A DNA stretch of 64,000 nucleotides, taken from positions 604,207-668,206 of the forward strand of contig UEHQ01000002.1 in assembly GCA_900489925.1 (NCBI GenBank). Direction: 5' to 3'. Origin of the DNA: Hyphomicrobiales bacterium (GTDB taxonomy: Bacteria; Pseudomonadota; Alphaproteobacteria; Rhizobiales; Rhizobiaceae). Positions 17,979 to 26,087 of the stretch are shown here, piece after piece. The stretch's first letter is position 1, and each line of letters opens with the position of its first letter. Below the pieces are notes generated by a model, which saw nothing but the letters and a program-made list of their open reading frames with translations, had not been told where the DNA came from and made no database searches. The position numbers and the translations under genes are program-made.

Positions 17979-19061
17979 TTACGCGCTCAACCCGCTGAAC
18001 AGCGTCGGCATGTCGAGTGGGCGGAAGCCGTAGTGGGTCATCCAGCGGACGTCGGCGTTGAAGAAGTCGCGCAGGTCGGGCATGCCGTATTTCAGCATGG
18101 CGATGCGGTCGAGGCCCATGCCCCAGGCAAAGCCCTGGTATTCGTCAGGATCGAGACCGCCGGCGCGCAGCACGTTCGGGTGCACCATGCCGCAGCCCAG
18201 GATCTCCATCCAGTCGGTGCCTTCGCCGAACTTGACGATCGGGCCGGAGCGGTCGCACTGGATATCGACCTCGAAGGACGGTTCCGTGAAGGGGAAGAAG
18301 GATGGGCGGAAGCGCATGGTGACGCTGTCGACCTCGAAGAAGGTCTTGCAGAATTCTTCCAGCACCCAGCGGATATTGGCGACATTGGCCTTCTTGTCGA
18401 CGACGAGACCCTCGACCTGGTGGAACATCGGCGAGTGCGTCGCGTCCGAGTCCTGGCGATAGGTCTTGCCTGGGATGATGATGCGGATCGGCGGCTTCTG
18501 CGCTTCCATGGTGCGCACCTGCACCGGCGAGGTATGCGTGCGCAGCACCTTGCGCTCGCCGTTCTCGTCAGGATTGAAGAAGAAGGTGTCGTGCATCTCG
18601 CGGGCCGGGTGGCCCTCGGGGAAGTTCAGCGCCGTGAAGTTATAATAGTCGGTCTCGACATCGGGACCTTCGGCGATCGAGAAGCCCATGTCGGCGAAGA
18701 TCGCGGTGATCTCATCGACGATCTGGCTGATCGGGTGGATGCGGCCGCGTTCGGCGGGCGAGGAGCGGACGGGGAGCGAGACGTCGACCGTCTCGGCCTT
18801 CAGCCGCGCATCGATCGCCGCCTTCTTGAGGTCGGCCTTGCGCGCGTTGATCGCGTCGGTCACCACAGTCTTCAGTGCGTTGATTGCCGCGCCGCGGGTC
18901 TGTCGCTCTTCCGGCGACATGGCGCCGAGCGTCTTCAGCAGTTCGGACACCGAGCCCTTCTTGCCCAGCGCGCCAACACGCACCGCTTCGATTGCCGGTT
19001 CGTCGGCAGCAGCTGCGACGTCAGACAGAAGTTGCTTTTCCAAAGTATCGAGTTCGGTCAT
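17979..19061 (-). CDS. pheS: phenylalanine--tRNA ligase alpha subunit
   Basis: A 360-residue PheS: N-terminal coiled-coil (tRNA-binding) followed by the class II catalytic core with [25 protein letters not shown], motif 2 around [13 protein letters not shown] and motif 3 [17 protein letters not shown]. The ATG at 19061 ([10 protein letters not shown]), behind GGCAGGAAAA, gives the usual family length; a frame 12 codons longer was rejected. The upstream kinase-like gene ends 20 bases before it. Confidence 0.96.
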   Translation of the reverse strand: MTELDTLEKQLLSDVAAAADEPAIEAVRVGALGKKGSVSELLKTLGAMSPEERQTRGAAINALKTVVTDAINARKADLKKAAIDARLKAETVDVSLPVRSSPAERGRIHPISQIVDEITAIFADMGFSIAEGPDVETDYYNFTALNFPEGHPAREMHDTFFFNPDENGERKVLRTHTSPVQVRTMEAQKPPIRIIIPGKTYRQDSDATHSPMFHQVEGLVVDKKANVANIRWVLEEFCKTFFEVDSVTMRFRPSFFPFTEPSFEVDIQCDRSGPIVKFGEGTDWMEILGCGMVHPNVLRAGGLDPDEYQGFAWGMGLDRIAMLKYGMPDLRDFFNADVRWMTHYGFRPLDMPTLFSGLSA

Positions 19062-19081
19062 CTTTTCCTGCCTCGCGGGCG

Positions 19082-19921
19082 TCAGTCTTGTCGACAATTT
19101 ACGAAAACATGCGTGAGATAGCTGGTTGCCACGATGAAACGTTGCAGATCACTACCCATGTGGACGCGGCCAATCAACCGGGCAGCCCATAAAAAGCCGC
19201 CGAGAAAGCCGGTAAGCTTGCGCAGTTCGGCGACCGCGGCAGGCGGTGCCACCTTGACCCAGGCCTGGTAGGCCCGATCGTAGGTTTTCTTGCCGAAATG
19301 CGCGCGTGTGGCCACCTGCAGAAACAGCAGCCAGATGTCGCGCGCTTGCGCGACCTCCAGTGGCATGACGGTATCGGGCTCTTCTTCGAAGTCCATGAAG
19401 CCGATGCGGCCGTCCTTCAGGAACATATCCCGTGGATAAGGGCGACCATGGCAAAGACCCTTGGCATGCAGCCGACCGAGTTCGCCGGCGCAATGAACGA
19501 GCATATCGTCGTGGGCGACAGGATCGACCTTGCGGATACCGTGGAGATAGGTGTCAACCGTCTTGCCCGCATCGCTGAAGACGACAGCGGCTCCCGACGC
19601 ATAGATGACGCGCGCCGTCGGCACGCCATTTTCCGAAAACTGGGCAATGCGGCGAATTTCGCGCGCCGCCATGCCCTCGTCGGCAAGCACCGGAGACGGC
19701 CGGAGGAAGGGAGCGCGAAGAAGAGCGGCCAGCGTGCGCTGAAGCGCAACCCAGCGCGAGGTCCGCTCCGTGCCGTAGCGCTTGATCCACACGGCGCCTT
19801 TCGACAAGGCGACGCGCTCGACCCGTCGACCGGAGCCGTTGATAAGCGCCGCGAGCAGAACGGGAACGTCCTTCTCGCACAAGCCCTCATCGGCCACCAG
19901 GGTTTCGAAATCGCCCGCCAC
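19082..19921 (-). CDS. atypical kinase-like protein in front of pheS
   Basis: A 279-residue protein resembling the InaA/KdkA (lipopolysaccharide kinase) branch of the protein-kinase fold: a VWIKRYG lysine strand, [20 protein letters not shown] in the place of the catalytic loop, and [10 protein letters not shown] in the place of DFG. In the loop the canonical H-R-D aspartate is Arg and the canonical Asn is Asp, so catalysis as in ordinary kinases is doubtful. It starts with GTG at 19921. It sits between rplT (after a terminator) and pheS, 20 bases upstream of the latter, so it probably heads the pheST transcript. Function unknown. Confidence 0.6.
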   Translation of the reverse strand: MAGDFETLVADEGLCEKDVPVLLAALINGSGRRVERVALSKGAVWIKRYGTERTSRWVALQRTLAALLRAPFLRPSPVLADEGMAAREIRRIAQFSENGVPTARVIYASGAAVVFSDAGKTVDTYLHGIRKVDPVAHDDMLVHCAGELGRLHAKGLCHGRPYPRDMFLKDGRIGFMDFEEEPDTVMPLEVAQARDIWLLFLQVATRAHFGKKTYDRAYQAWVKVAPPAAVAELRKLTGFLGGFLWAARLIGRVHMGSDLQRFIVATSYLTHVFVNCRQD

Positions 19922-19946
19922 GTCTTTCGGCGTCCTTATTCAGATC

Positions 19947-19986
19947 AAAACGAAAGAACCCGCGCAAGCTTTGCCAGCGCGGGTTC
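19947..19986 (-). terminator. rho-independent terminator of rpmI-rplT
   Basis: On the minus strand GAACCCGCGC pairs with GCGCGGGTTC (plus coordinates 19977-19986 and 19956-19965) around an 11-base loop and is followed by TTTCGTTTT. It stands 36 bases after the rplT stop and before the kinase-like gene, so the two ribosomal protein genes form their own transcription unit, at least in part. Confidence 0.85.
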
Positions 19987-20021
19987 CAAATCATCGAAAC
20001 GAAGGTTCGAATAGCGCCGGC

Positions 20022-20426
20022 TTAGTTGACGGCTGCTTCAAACTCGTTCTTCGTACCGGCGTCCTTCAGGTACTCGAGAGCCTTCTTGGAGGCTGCAACG
20101 AGTGCACCGAATGCTTCCGGCTCATGGATTGCCATGTCGGAGAGAACCTTACGGTCAACTTCGATGCCAGCCTTGTTCAGGCCGTCGATGAAGCGGCCGT
20201 AGGTCAGGCCGAATTCGCGGACAGCGGCGTTGATACGCTGGATCCACAGAGCGCGGAAGTTGCGCTTGTTGATCTTGCGGTCGCGGTAAGCGTACTGCTT
20301 CGAACGATCGACAGCAGCCTTCGCGGCGCGGATGGTATTCTTGCGACGGCCGTAAAAGCCCTTAGCGGCCTTCAGAACCTTCTTGTGCTTGGCGTGGGCG
20401 GTAACGCCTCTTTTTACACGTGCCAT
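20022..20426 (-). CDS. rplT: 50S ribosomal protein L20
   Basis: A 134-residue L20, with the characteristic [18 protein letters not shown] start, the basic [19 protein letters not shown] stretch and the conserved [20 protein letters not shown] segment. L20 is an early 23S rRNA-binding assembly protein; in many bacteria it also represses its own operon. It follows rpmI by 38 bases. In contrast to enterobacteria, infC is not directly upstream but about 3.7 kb away on the same strand. Confidence 0.98.
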   Translation of the reverse strand: MARVKRGVTAHAKHKKVLKAAKGFYGRRKNTIRAAKAAVDRSKQYAYRDRKINKRNFRALWIQRINAAVREFGLTYGRFIDGLNKAGIEVDRKVLSDMAIHEPEAFGALVAASKKALEYLKDAGTKNEFEAAVN

Positions 20427-20464
20427 TTCATGATCTCCTTAATCTATACGTTCGCGGAATAGTC

Positions 20465-20668
20465 TTAGAGACCGTTCGGCAGGTAGTTCTTCACGACCTT
20501 GCGGCCATCCGGTTCTGCGAGAACCATGGTGCCACGTGCATCGCGGATGAACTTGTTGGAACGCTTGATCATGCCATGGCGCTTGCCAGCAGCTGCAGCC
20601 TTGACCTTGCCGGTCGCGGTGATCTTGAACCGCTTCTTGGCAGCAGACTTCGTCTTCATCTTGGGCAT
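20465..20668 (-). CDS. rpmI: 50S ribosomal protein L35
   Basis: A 67-residue L35, [20 protein letters not shown] at the start and the conserved [20 protein letters not shown] segment after it. It is the first gene of the rpmI-rplT unit. The 245 bases upstream of it, up to the histidine kinase stop, hold its promoter region; I could not define a clear L20-binding leader structure there. Confidence 0.98.
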   Translation of the reverse strand: MPKMKTKSAAKKRFKITATGKVKAAAAGKRHGMIKRSNKFIRDARGTMVLAEPDGRKVVKNYLPNGL

Positions 20669-20913
20669 TTTGCTACTCCGTTTCTGATCCCCCTGCGCGC
20701 TTCAAAAGAAGCCTTCTCGCGATGCCCGGTTTCCCTGGAGTCGCAACAAGTGCGGGAGCGTTTGTTGTTGATCTGCGGCCCCGGTGACGAACCGTTCCGC
20801 AAGCATTCGAAACTGCCACGGCATGCCCTGCCGGTCAGTTCGGACGCGCGCTTATAACCGCGACGTCATAAAAGTGCAACGGGGCGAAGCGAGGAATCTT
20901 CCGTGCCCCGAAA

Positions 20914-22254
20914 TCAGGGCGCACCTTCCCTGGCGGGCAAGGTCATTTTCACCATCAACCCACCCAGTTTCGAGGCCAGGAGATCGAGCTTTCCGCCATA
21001 GGCTTCGACGATATCGGCGGAGATTGCAAGCCCGAGCCCAGAACCGGAGGTCTCGTCATCGATGGTGATTCCGCGCTTCAGCATCCGGTCGTAACTCTCG
21101 GCGCCCGCGCCGGGGCCATCGTCGGAGACGATCAATACGACATGCCGTTCGTCGTGGCGGGCGCTGAGTTCTATTCGCGAGCGGGCAAAGCGTACGGCAT
21201 TGTCGAGCACATTGCCCAGCGCCTCTGCGATATCAGCCGGATCCGCCTGAATGGTCAGCGTCGGATCGATATCGACATGCCAATCGATGCCCTTCCCCGA
21301 TGTGAACGCCTGCAGGACATTGACGAGTTTTCCCGATATGCCGAGCAGCGACGTCGTCGCCATCTGTTCGACGCCCATACGAGCGGCCTGCAACTGGCGA
21401 TCGGAGCGCTGGCGCACGAGCTCGATCTGCTGCAGAGCGGTGTCGCGCTTTTCCGCCGGCAGGCTCTCGGCGAGATGCGACAGAACCGTCAGCGGTGTCT
21501 TCAGACCGTGGGCGAGATCGCTTGCCCGCGCCCGGGCCCGCTCGACCGCCGTTTCCCGTTCGGTCAGCAACAGGTTGATCTCGCGCACCAGCGGCGTCAC
21601 CTCGCTCGGTCCGCTCCAGCCAATATGAGCTAGGCGGCCAGCGCGGATATCGGCGACGCTGTCACGAAGCCGCGCCAGCGGACGAAGGCCAATCCAGCCC
21701 TGCAGAAAGGCAGCCAGCAGCAGGATCCCGCCGATCGACAGCAGCATCAACCGCAACGGCCGGTGATAGCTTTCAAGCACCTTCTCCATCTCGGCTTTGG
21801 AGAAACCGGCGTAGACCGTGAAATCCTTGCGGGCGGCGCCCTCCCCCAGGCTCATCCGCTTTTCAGAAACAAGAACAGGCAGTCCGTCCGGGCCTTCTGC
21901 CTGGCGGAACCCGCAATAGAGGTCCTCGGACAGATCGCCCGCGGCGATCTCCTCATCCCACAGCGATCGCGAACGCAAGGGGCGCCCGCCATCGTTCGGA
22001 GAGATCTGCCAGTAGCGGCCGCCCGTCGGCAGGTCGAAGCGGGTGTCGGCCAGTTCACCCGTCAGCACAAGCCGCTCATCTTCCACCGTGAGGCGCGCGG
22101 CGAGAGAATCCATCACGCCTGTCATCTCATACGAATACTGGTCGGCGAGATAATCGGTGAACAGATGACTGAGCACGAACCAGACGATCGTCAATGCAAC
22201 GCCGATCGCGACCAGCGCGCCGACGGCAAGGCGAAATCGCAGCGAGCCCATCAT
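20914..22254 (-). CDS. PhoQ-type sensor histidine kinase
   Basis: A 446-residue membrane sensor kinase: helix 1 (about 8-30), a periplasmic domain of about 135 residues, helix 2 (about 167-188), HAMP, then the H-box DLAHGLKTPLTVLSHL, N-box EALGNVLDNAVRFA, G1 VSDDGPGAG and G2 SGSGLGLAIS. The H-box (AHGLKTPL) is the PhoQ variety. The N-terminal Met overlaps the end of the response regulator gene by 4 bases. It is the last gene of a unit starting with two secreted proteins, which are likely ligands, inhibitors or targets. The signal sensed is unknown. Confidence 0.88.
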   Translation of the reverse strand: MMGSLRFRLAVGALVAIGVALTIVWFVLSHLFTDYLADQYSYEMTGVMDSLAARLTVEDERLVLTGELADTRFDLPTGGRYWQISPNDGGRPLRSRSLWDEEIAAGDLSEDLYCGFRQAEGPDGLPVLVSEKRMSLGEGAARKDFTVYAGFSKAEMEKVLESYHRPLRLMLLSIGGILLLAAFLQGWIGLRPLARLRDSVADIRAGRLAHIGWSGPSEVTPLVREINLLLTERETAVERARARASDLAHGLKTPLTVLSHLAESLPAEKRDTALQQIELVRQRSDRQLQAARMGVEQMATTSLLGISGKLVNVLQAFTSGKGIDWHVDIDPTLTIQADPADIAEALGNVLDNAVRFARSRIELSARHDERHVVLIVSDDGPGAGAESYDRMLKRGITIDDETSGSGLGLAISADIVEAYGGKLDLLASKLGGLMVKMTLPAREGAP

Positions 22255-22919
22255 GCGCCACGCCGCTCCGGCAGCACATAGCCGAAGCCACGGCGCGTCT
22301 CGATCGCGTCGCTGTCGGTCTTCTTTCTCAGTCGTGCCACCATGGCCTCGACGGCATTCTTGGCGGCATCGTCGTCCCGGCCTTGAACCTGGCTCGCAAG
22401 TTCGGCGGCGGTCAACACCGCGCCCGGTCTTGCGATGAAAAGCGCCAGCATCCGATACTCGAGCGGACTGAGGTCCAACTCCCGGCCGTCGAATGTCACC
22501 CGGCGGGCATTTTCATCCAGCGTGAAGCGATCGGCGGACTTGACGCGTGAGCGGCCGGCACCGGAGCGGCGCAACAAGGCGCGCAGACGCGCGATCAATT
22601 CCTCGGTGCGAAACGGCTTCGGCAGATAGTCGTCGGCGCCGGCATCGAAGCCATCAACGCGCTCCATCCATGAGCCGCGAGCCGTCAGCACGAGAACGGG
22701 CGTATTGATGCCCGCCATGCGCCATCGCTTCAGGATAGACAGGCCATCCATGCCTGGCAGGCCGAGATCGAGAATGATCGCGGCGAAGTCACTGGTCTCG
22801 CCTTCTTCCCAGACCTGCGGCCCGGTTGCGAGAACGTCGATGCGGTAGCCCTCCCGCTGGAGCGCCTCGACCACATGACTGGAAATGTTGGCGTCGTCCT
22901 CCCCCAGCAAGATCCGCAT
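22251..22919 (-). CDS. OmpR/PhoB-type response regulator
   Basis: A 222-residue regulator. The receiver domain has the acidic cluster EDD (8-10), phospho-acceptor D in ILDLGLPGMDG, T in VLVLTARG and K in YLPKPFRTEEL. The C-terminal winged helix shows LDLSPLEYRMLALFIARPG and ETRRGFGYVLPE. It overlaps the kinase gene by 4 bases and begins 4 bases after the stop of the PepSY-like gene, so the three are cotranscribed. Confidence 0.93.
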   Translation of the reverse strand: MRILLGEDDANISSHVVEALQREGYRIDVLATGPQVWEEGETSDFAAIILDLGLPGMDGLSILKRWRMAGINTPVLVLTARGSWMERVDGFDAGADDYLPKPFRTEELIARLRALLRRSGAGRSRVKSADRFTLDENARRVTFDGRELDLSPLEYRMLALFIARPGAVLTAAELASQVQGRDDDAAKNAVEAMVARLRKKTDSDAIETRRGFGYVLPERRGA

Positions 22920-22922
22920 CGA

Positions 22923-23477
22923 TCACGATCCCCCCAGCAACGTGCCATTGCGAGCGTTGATGCGCAGGGTTCTGATGGTTCCGGCGCCGTCCCTGACTTT
23001 CAACTGATAGGTATCGCTGAACATCGACCGCTTCAGCCGAACATCGATGACGCGGCCATAGCGCCGCATGTCGATGTTTTTCAAGATCGCCTTCAGGGGC
23101 AGCACCTTGCCGTCTCGTACTGCATCCCTGGCGCGATCGTAGTCCGAACCGCGCCCTTGATTGCCACTGCTGCCGCTGTTGTCGCTGTCATCGTTGCCGC
23201 TGTCGTCATCGCCGTCGTCGCTGCCATGACCGCCTCCGCTATCATCGCCGCCGCCGTGGCCGCTGTCGTCGCTGCCACCATGGCCGCTGTCATCGCTTCC
23301 GGAGCCGGAATTCGACCCGGACGAACCGGAACCAGAGGAGCCGCTGCCCGAGCTGCCCGACCCGCTGTTGCTGCCGCCATCCTTGGCAGACGCATCGCGC
23401 ACCGCGACGTTGCCGGCGGCCGCGAACCAGCAGGTCAGCAACAACAAAGAGAGAAGCGAGCGGCGTCTGGGGTCCAT
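22923..23477 (-). CDS. secreted Gly/Ser/Asp-rich protein with C-terminal PepSY-like segment
   Basis: About 184 residues. After a basic N-terminus and a hydrophobic signal segment (RSLLSLLLLTCWFAAAG) comes a low-complexity region of about 85 residues made of G, S, D and H (GSGSSGSGSS, DDSGHGG repeats), then a compact C-terminus with RARDAVRDGKVLPLKAILK, GRVIDVRLKR and YQLKVRDGAGTIRTLRINA: the helix-strand-strand pattern of PepSY domains. The ATG at 23477 was chosen because it begins the signal peptide. It is immediately upstream of the response regulator. PepSY domains are often protease inhibitors or periplasmic modulators; the DSGH-rich part could bind cations (inference). Confidence 0.7.
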   Translation of the reverse strand: MDPRRRSLLSLLLLTCWFAAAGNVAVRDASAKDGGSNSGSGSSGSGSSGSGSSGSNSGSGSDDSGHGGSDDSGHGGGDDSGGGHGSDDGDDDSGNDDSDNSGSSGNQGRGSDYDRARDAVRDGKVLPLKAILKNIDMRRYGRVIDVRLKRSMFSDTYQLKVRDGAGTIRTLRINARNGTLLGGS

Positions 23478-23614
23478 GATTGTTCCGGCGATTAAGGGCC
23501 AGCAGCTAGATTGAACGCTTCGCTGCGGCGAGGCAAGGTCGCCAGACCAAGAGACCCCGACGCATGGCGACGGAGCCTCTTTCTTCCGAGGCGGTCGGAA
23601 GATCTGTCGCACGT

Positions 23615-24208
23615 TTACCGCGCGGCAGCGGGGAAGATCTGGACGCTGGTGATTGCCCCGGGGTTGCGGCGAGCATCGGACCTGTGAACCTGGGCCTTGA
23701 TGACGCGCGTTCCATGTTCGCGCTCGACCTCGATTTCCAGCAGCCGGCCAAGCTGATCACGGGCAACAAGCGATCCGTTCAGCAGTCCGCGCAGGCTCGA
23801 GTCAGAAACCTTCAAAACGGTCTGCGGCCTGTCGGACCGGCCACGGTCTCCCCGCCCGCTATGGTTTCCGGGATTATCGTCGCCTACGTCATGAGAGGGG
23901 CCATCATCAGAGGCGCGATCGTCGCGACGACCGCCGTGATCATCATTGCCGTCGTCGTCATTGCTGTCATCGCCGTGACCACCACTACGTCCGCCGTGGT
24001 CGTCACTGCCATGATCGTCGCTGCCGCTGCGACCGGAGCTACCGCCGCCGCTGCCGCTGCCTGAGGAACCGCCATCGTCGTGACCGCCCCGGGCCAATGC
24101 AACAGCAGCCGAAGGAGCCGGGCCGAACGATTGAACGATCGGCATCGACGCCGTCAGCGCCAATGCGGCAACCGATGCGAGCGCCATACTGCGAATCTTG
24201 ATTGTCAT
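23615..24208 (-). CDS. secreted Gly/Ser/Asp/His-rich protein, PepSY-operon member
   Basis: A 197-residue protein with a signal peptide (MALASVAALALTASMPIVQS), a middle region of about 85 residues composed of G, S, D, H and R (DDHGSDDHGG type repeats), and a conserved C-terminus (TVLKVSDSSLRGLLNGSL, LLEIEVEREHGTRVIKAQVH). The architecture copies its neighbour at 22923-23477 although the C-terminal sequence differs, so the two look like diverged paralogues. It is the first gene of the four-gene unit ending in the sensor kinase. Role unknown; extracytoplasmic partner or target of the kinase is a reasonable inference. Confidence 0.68.
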   Translation of the reverse strand: MTIKIRSMALASVAALALTASMPIVQSFGPAPSAAVALARGGHDDGGSSGSGSGGGSSGRSGSDDHGSDDHGGRSGGHGDDSNDDDGNDDHGGRRDDRASDDGPSHDVGDDNPGNHSGRGDRGRSDRPQTVLKVSDSSLRGLLNGSLVARDQLGRLLEIEVEREHGTRVIKAQVHRSDARRNPGAITSVQIFPAAAR

Positions 24209-24320
24209 GACTTGCCTCCTCTCTCGTTTCGATGAGGAGAGAATGGCAAAGGTTGGCTGACAACGCGTTGAGTGCCGATGTCAGCATCCTGTCAGATTGA
24301 TAGGACAGCCTAGAAATACA

Positions 24321-24344
24321 AAAGCCGCCCTTTCGGACGGCTTT
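24321..24344 (-). terminator. rho-independent terminator of infC
   Basis: On the minus strand AAGCCGTCC-GAAA-GGGCGGCTTTT forms a 9-pair stem (one G-U) with a tetraloop and a T-run. It lies about 55 bases after the infC stop. Confidence 0.85.
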
Positions 24345-24380
24345 GATACGAACGGCGGCGATGCGCCCAGTTCCGACATC

Positions 24381-24422
24381 TTATTTCGGTGCGAGCACCA
24401 TTTATTTCGGTGCGAGCACCAT
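24381..24422 (-). repeat. 21-bp perfect tandem duplication at the infC 3' end
   Basis: The 21 bases ending infC on the minus strand (coding M-V-L-A-P-K-stop) occur twice head to tail: 24402-24422 is the genuine end of the gene and 24381-24401 is an identical copy lying just after the stop codon and in frame. Because the first copy keeps its stop codon, the protein is unchanged. Confidence 0.95.
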
Positions 24423-24938
24423 CATCATCTGGCGGCCTTCGAGCTTCGGCTCGGCTTCGACCTTGGCATATTCCAGGGTATCGGCCTTGACCTGCTGCAA
24501 AAGCTTCATGCCCAATTCCTGGTGAGCCATTTCGCGGCCGCGGAACTTCAGGGTCACCTTGACCTTGTCGCCCTCCTCGAAGAAACGACCCATCGCCTTC
24601 ATCTTCACCTCATAGTCATGGGTGTCGATGTTCGGGCGCATCTTGATTTCTTTGACTTCGACGATCTTCTGCTTCTTGCGCGCCTCGGCGGCCTTCTTCT
24701 GGTTGGCGTATTTCAGCTTGCCCAGATCGAGGATCTTGCACACAGGCGGTTCGGCGTTGGGGGAAATCTCCACCAGGTCGAGGCCGGCTTCCTCAGCCAT
24801 TCTCAGGGCCTGGTCAGTCGCCACGACGCCTAGATTCTGTCCTTCAGCATCGATGAGCTGAACTTTGGGAATGCGAATTTCCCTGTTCGAGCGCGGCCCT
24901 TCCTTTACGGGCGCGTCGTTCTTGAAAGGTCTGCGAAT
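24402..24938 (-). CDS. infC: translation initiation factor IF-3 (probable AUU start)
   Basis: About 178 residues of IF-3: N-terminal domain [20 protein letters not shown] and [20 protein letters not shown], linker with [15 protein letters not shown]-terminal domain with [20 protein letters not shown] and [16 protein letters not shown]-3 binds the 30S subunit and proofreads start-codon choice. The conserved protein begins at [17 protein letters not shown]. The codon just before it is ATT (plus positions 24936-24938), 7 bases after GAGGAGAG. The nearest ATG-type starts lie up to 40 codons upstream in a non-conserved stretch. E. coli infC uses AUU for self-control, so I take ATT as the start. 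Confidence 0.88.
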   Translation of the reverse strand: MRRPFKNDAPVKEGPRSNREIRIPKVQLIDAEGQNLGVVATDQALRMAEEAGLDLVEISPNAEPPVCKILDLGKLKYANQKKAAEARKKQKIVEVKEIKMRPNIDTHDYEVKMKAMGRFFEEGDKVKVTLKFRGREMAHQELGMKLLQQVKADTLEYAKVEAEPKLEGRQMMMVLAPK

Positions 24939-25115
24939 GGTCGTACTCTCCTCGCGTTGTTTCGGATTGCTGCAGCGGATCGCCTCTATATAAGGAAGAC
25001 GACCGAGTTTCGCCATCGCTGCAACCAAGTCATTAGCACGCTTTAGCGGAAAAATCACCTGCTGTCAGCCTGTCAAGAATCTGTTTTATAGCCACTAAAC
25101 AAACGGAGTTCCGCC

Positions 25116-25916
25116 ATGTCTGACGCAAATCCCGCCATCGATCATCAGTTCCTGACCGTCGGATCCGCCGACGCTGCTCGCGAGATCGCCTACGTCGTCC
25201 GCCCGCACGCCGAGCGCGCGACCGGCCCGGCGCTGGTCTGGCTGTCAGGATACCGCTCCGACATGAGCGGGACCAAGGCGGTGGAGATCGACAGGCTGGC
25301 CGCCGAGAGCGGGCTTGCCTGCGTGCGCTTCGACTATTCCGGTCATGGCCTGTCGGGCGGGAACTTCGTCGATGGGACCATTTCACGCTGGCTGGAGGAG
25401 GCGCTTGCCGTCATCCTGCACGTCAGGCCGGAGCGCATCGTTCTCGTCGGCTCGTCCATGGGCGGCTGGATCGCTTTGCGGCTGGTGCAGGAGCTTGCCA
25501 AGCTTGCAGACGCACCAAAGCTCGACGGCATCGTCTTGATCGCGCCTGCGCCCGATTTCACGTCGGAGCTGATTGAACCTCATCTCACGCCGGCAGAGCA
25601 GTCCTCCCTGGCCGAACGGGGCTATTTCGAGGAGCGCTCCGCCTATAGCCCGGAGCCCAATATCTACACGCGCGCGCTCATCGAGGACGGTCGTGAGAAC
25701 CGCGTGCTCAAGGGCATCATCGAGACCGGTTGCCCCGTCCATATCCTGCAGGGCATGAAGGATCCCGACGTGCCCTACCAGCACGCGATGACGCTCATCG
25801 AGCACCTTCCCGCCGACGATGTCGTGCTGACCTTTATCCGCGATGGCGACCATCGCCTCTCCCGTCCCGAAGATATCGAGCGGATGGTTGCCGCCGTCAA
25901 AGCGCTGATCCACTAG
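25116..25916 (+). CDS. alpha/beta hydrolase (ABHD10-like)
   Basis: A 266-residue alpha/beta hydrolase with the nucleophile elbow VLVGSSMGGW, an acid in MKDPDVPY and histidine in IRDGDHRLSRPEDI, in the right order. An oxyanion region LVWLSGYRSDMSGTKA precedes it. The sequence looks like bacterial relatives of mitochondrial ABHD10 (acyl-protein thioesterase / acyl glucuronidase), but the substrate here is unknown. An AAACGGAGT sequence precedes the ATG. It is monocistronic, followed by a GC-rich hairpin. Confidence 0.85.
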   Translation: MSDANPAIDHQFLTVGSADAAREIAYVVRPHAERATGPALVWLSGYRSDMSGTKAVEIDRLAAESGLACVRFDYSGHGLSGGNFVDGTISRWLEEALAVILHVRPERIVLVGSSMGGWIALRLVQELAKLADAPKLDGIVLIAPAPDFTSELIEPHLTPAEQSSLAERGYFEERSAYSPEPNIYTRALIEDGRENRVLKGIIETGCPVHILQGMKDPDVPYQHAMTLIEHLPADDVVLTFIRDGDHRLSRPEDIERMVAAVKALIH

Positions 25917-25928
25917 GCAAACCACGGT

Positions 25929-25955
25929 CAGGCCGCGCCTTAGGGACGCGGCCTG
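25929..25955 (+). terminator. hairpin after the alpha/beta hydrolase gene
   Basis: CAGGCCGCG (25929-25937) pairs perfectly with CGCGGCCTG (25947-25955). No T-run follows, so it is either a weak terminator or an mRNA 3' end stabiliser. Confidence 0.4.
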
Positions 25956-26041
25956 TCCCAAATCCTAACGCATTTTAACCATGTCTGCGAGTTGCACCTA
26001 CCCTAGCAGAAGTAACGATTGACTCTCCGAGCCTCTCTCCG

Positions 26042-26056
26042 TTAACTTTTTGTTAA
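26042..26056. promoter_or_regulatory. CtrA-like box (TTAA-N7-TTAA)
   Basis: TTAACTTTTTGTTAA matches the known alphaproteobacterial CtrA half-site spacing TTAA-N7-TTAA. It is 32 bases before the GTG start of the transglutaminase-like protease gene. Functional binding is an inference. Confidence 0.4.
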
Positions 26057-26087
26057 GAATTCAGGGGCGGTGCAAGGAAGAGCGGGC

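Noticed and set aside
20669..20913. L20-binding leader or infC-rpmI junction upstream of rpmI
   Set aside because: I could not build a convincing pseudoknot or a 23S-like mimic by eye, and infC is not adjacent.
23093..23395. Repeat-rich stretch as a possible CRISPR or satellite array
   Set aside because: The repeats are irregular codon-level repeats (Asp-Ser-Gly-His) inside a coding frame, without spacers.
23093..24064. Ala/Val/Ile-rich plus- and minus-strand frames in the low-complexity secreted genes
   Set aside because: Repetitive Gly-Ser-Asp codons read in other phases give hydrophobic runs that imitate membrane proteins; the frames with signal peptides are the real genes.
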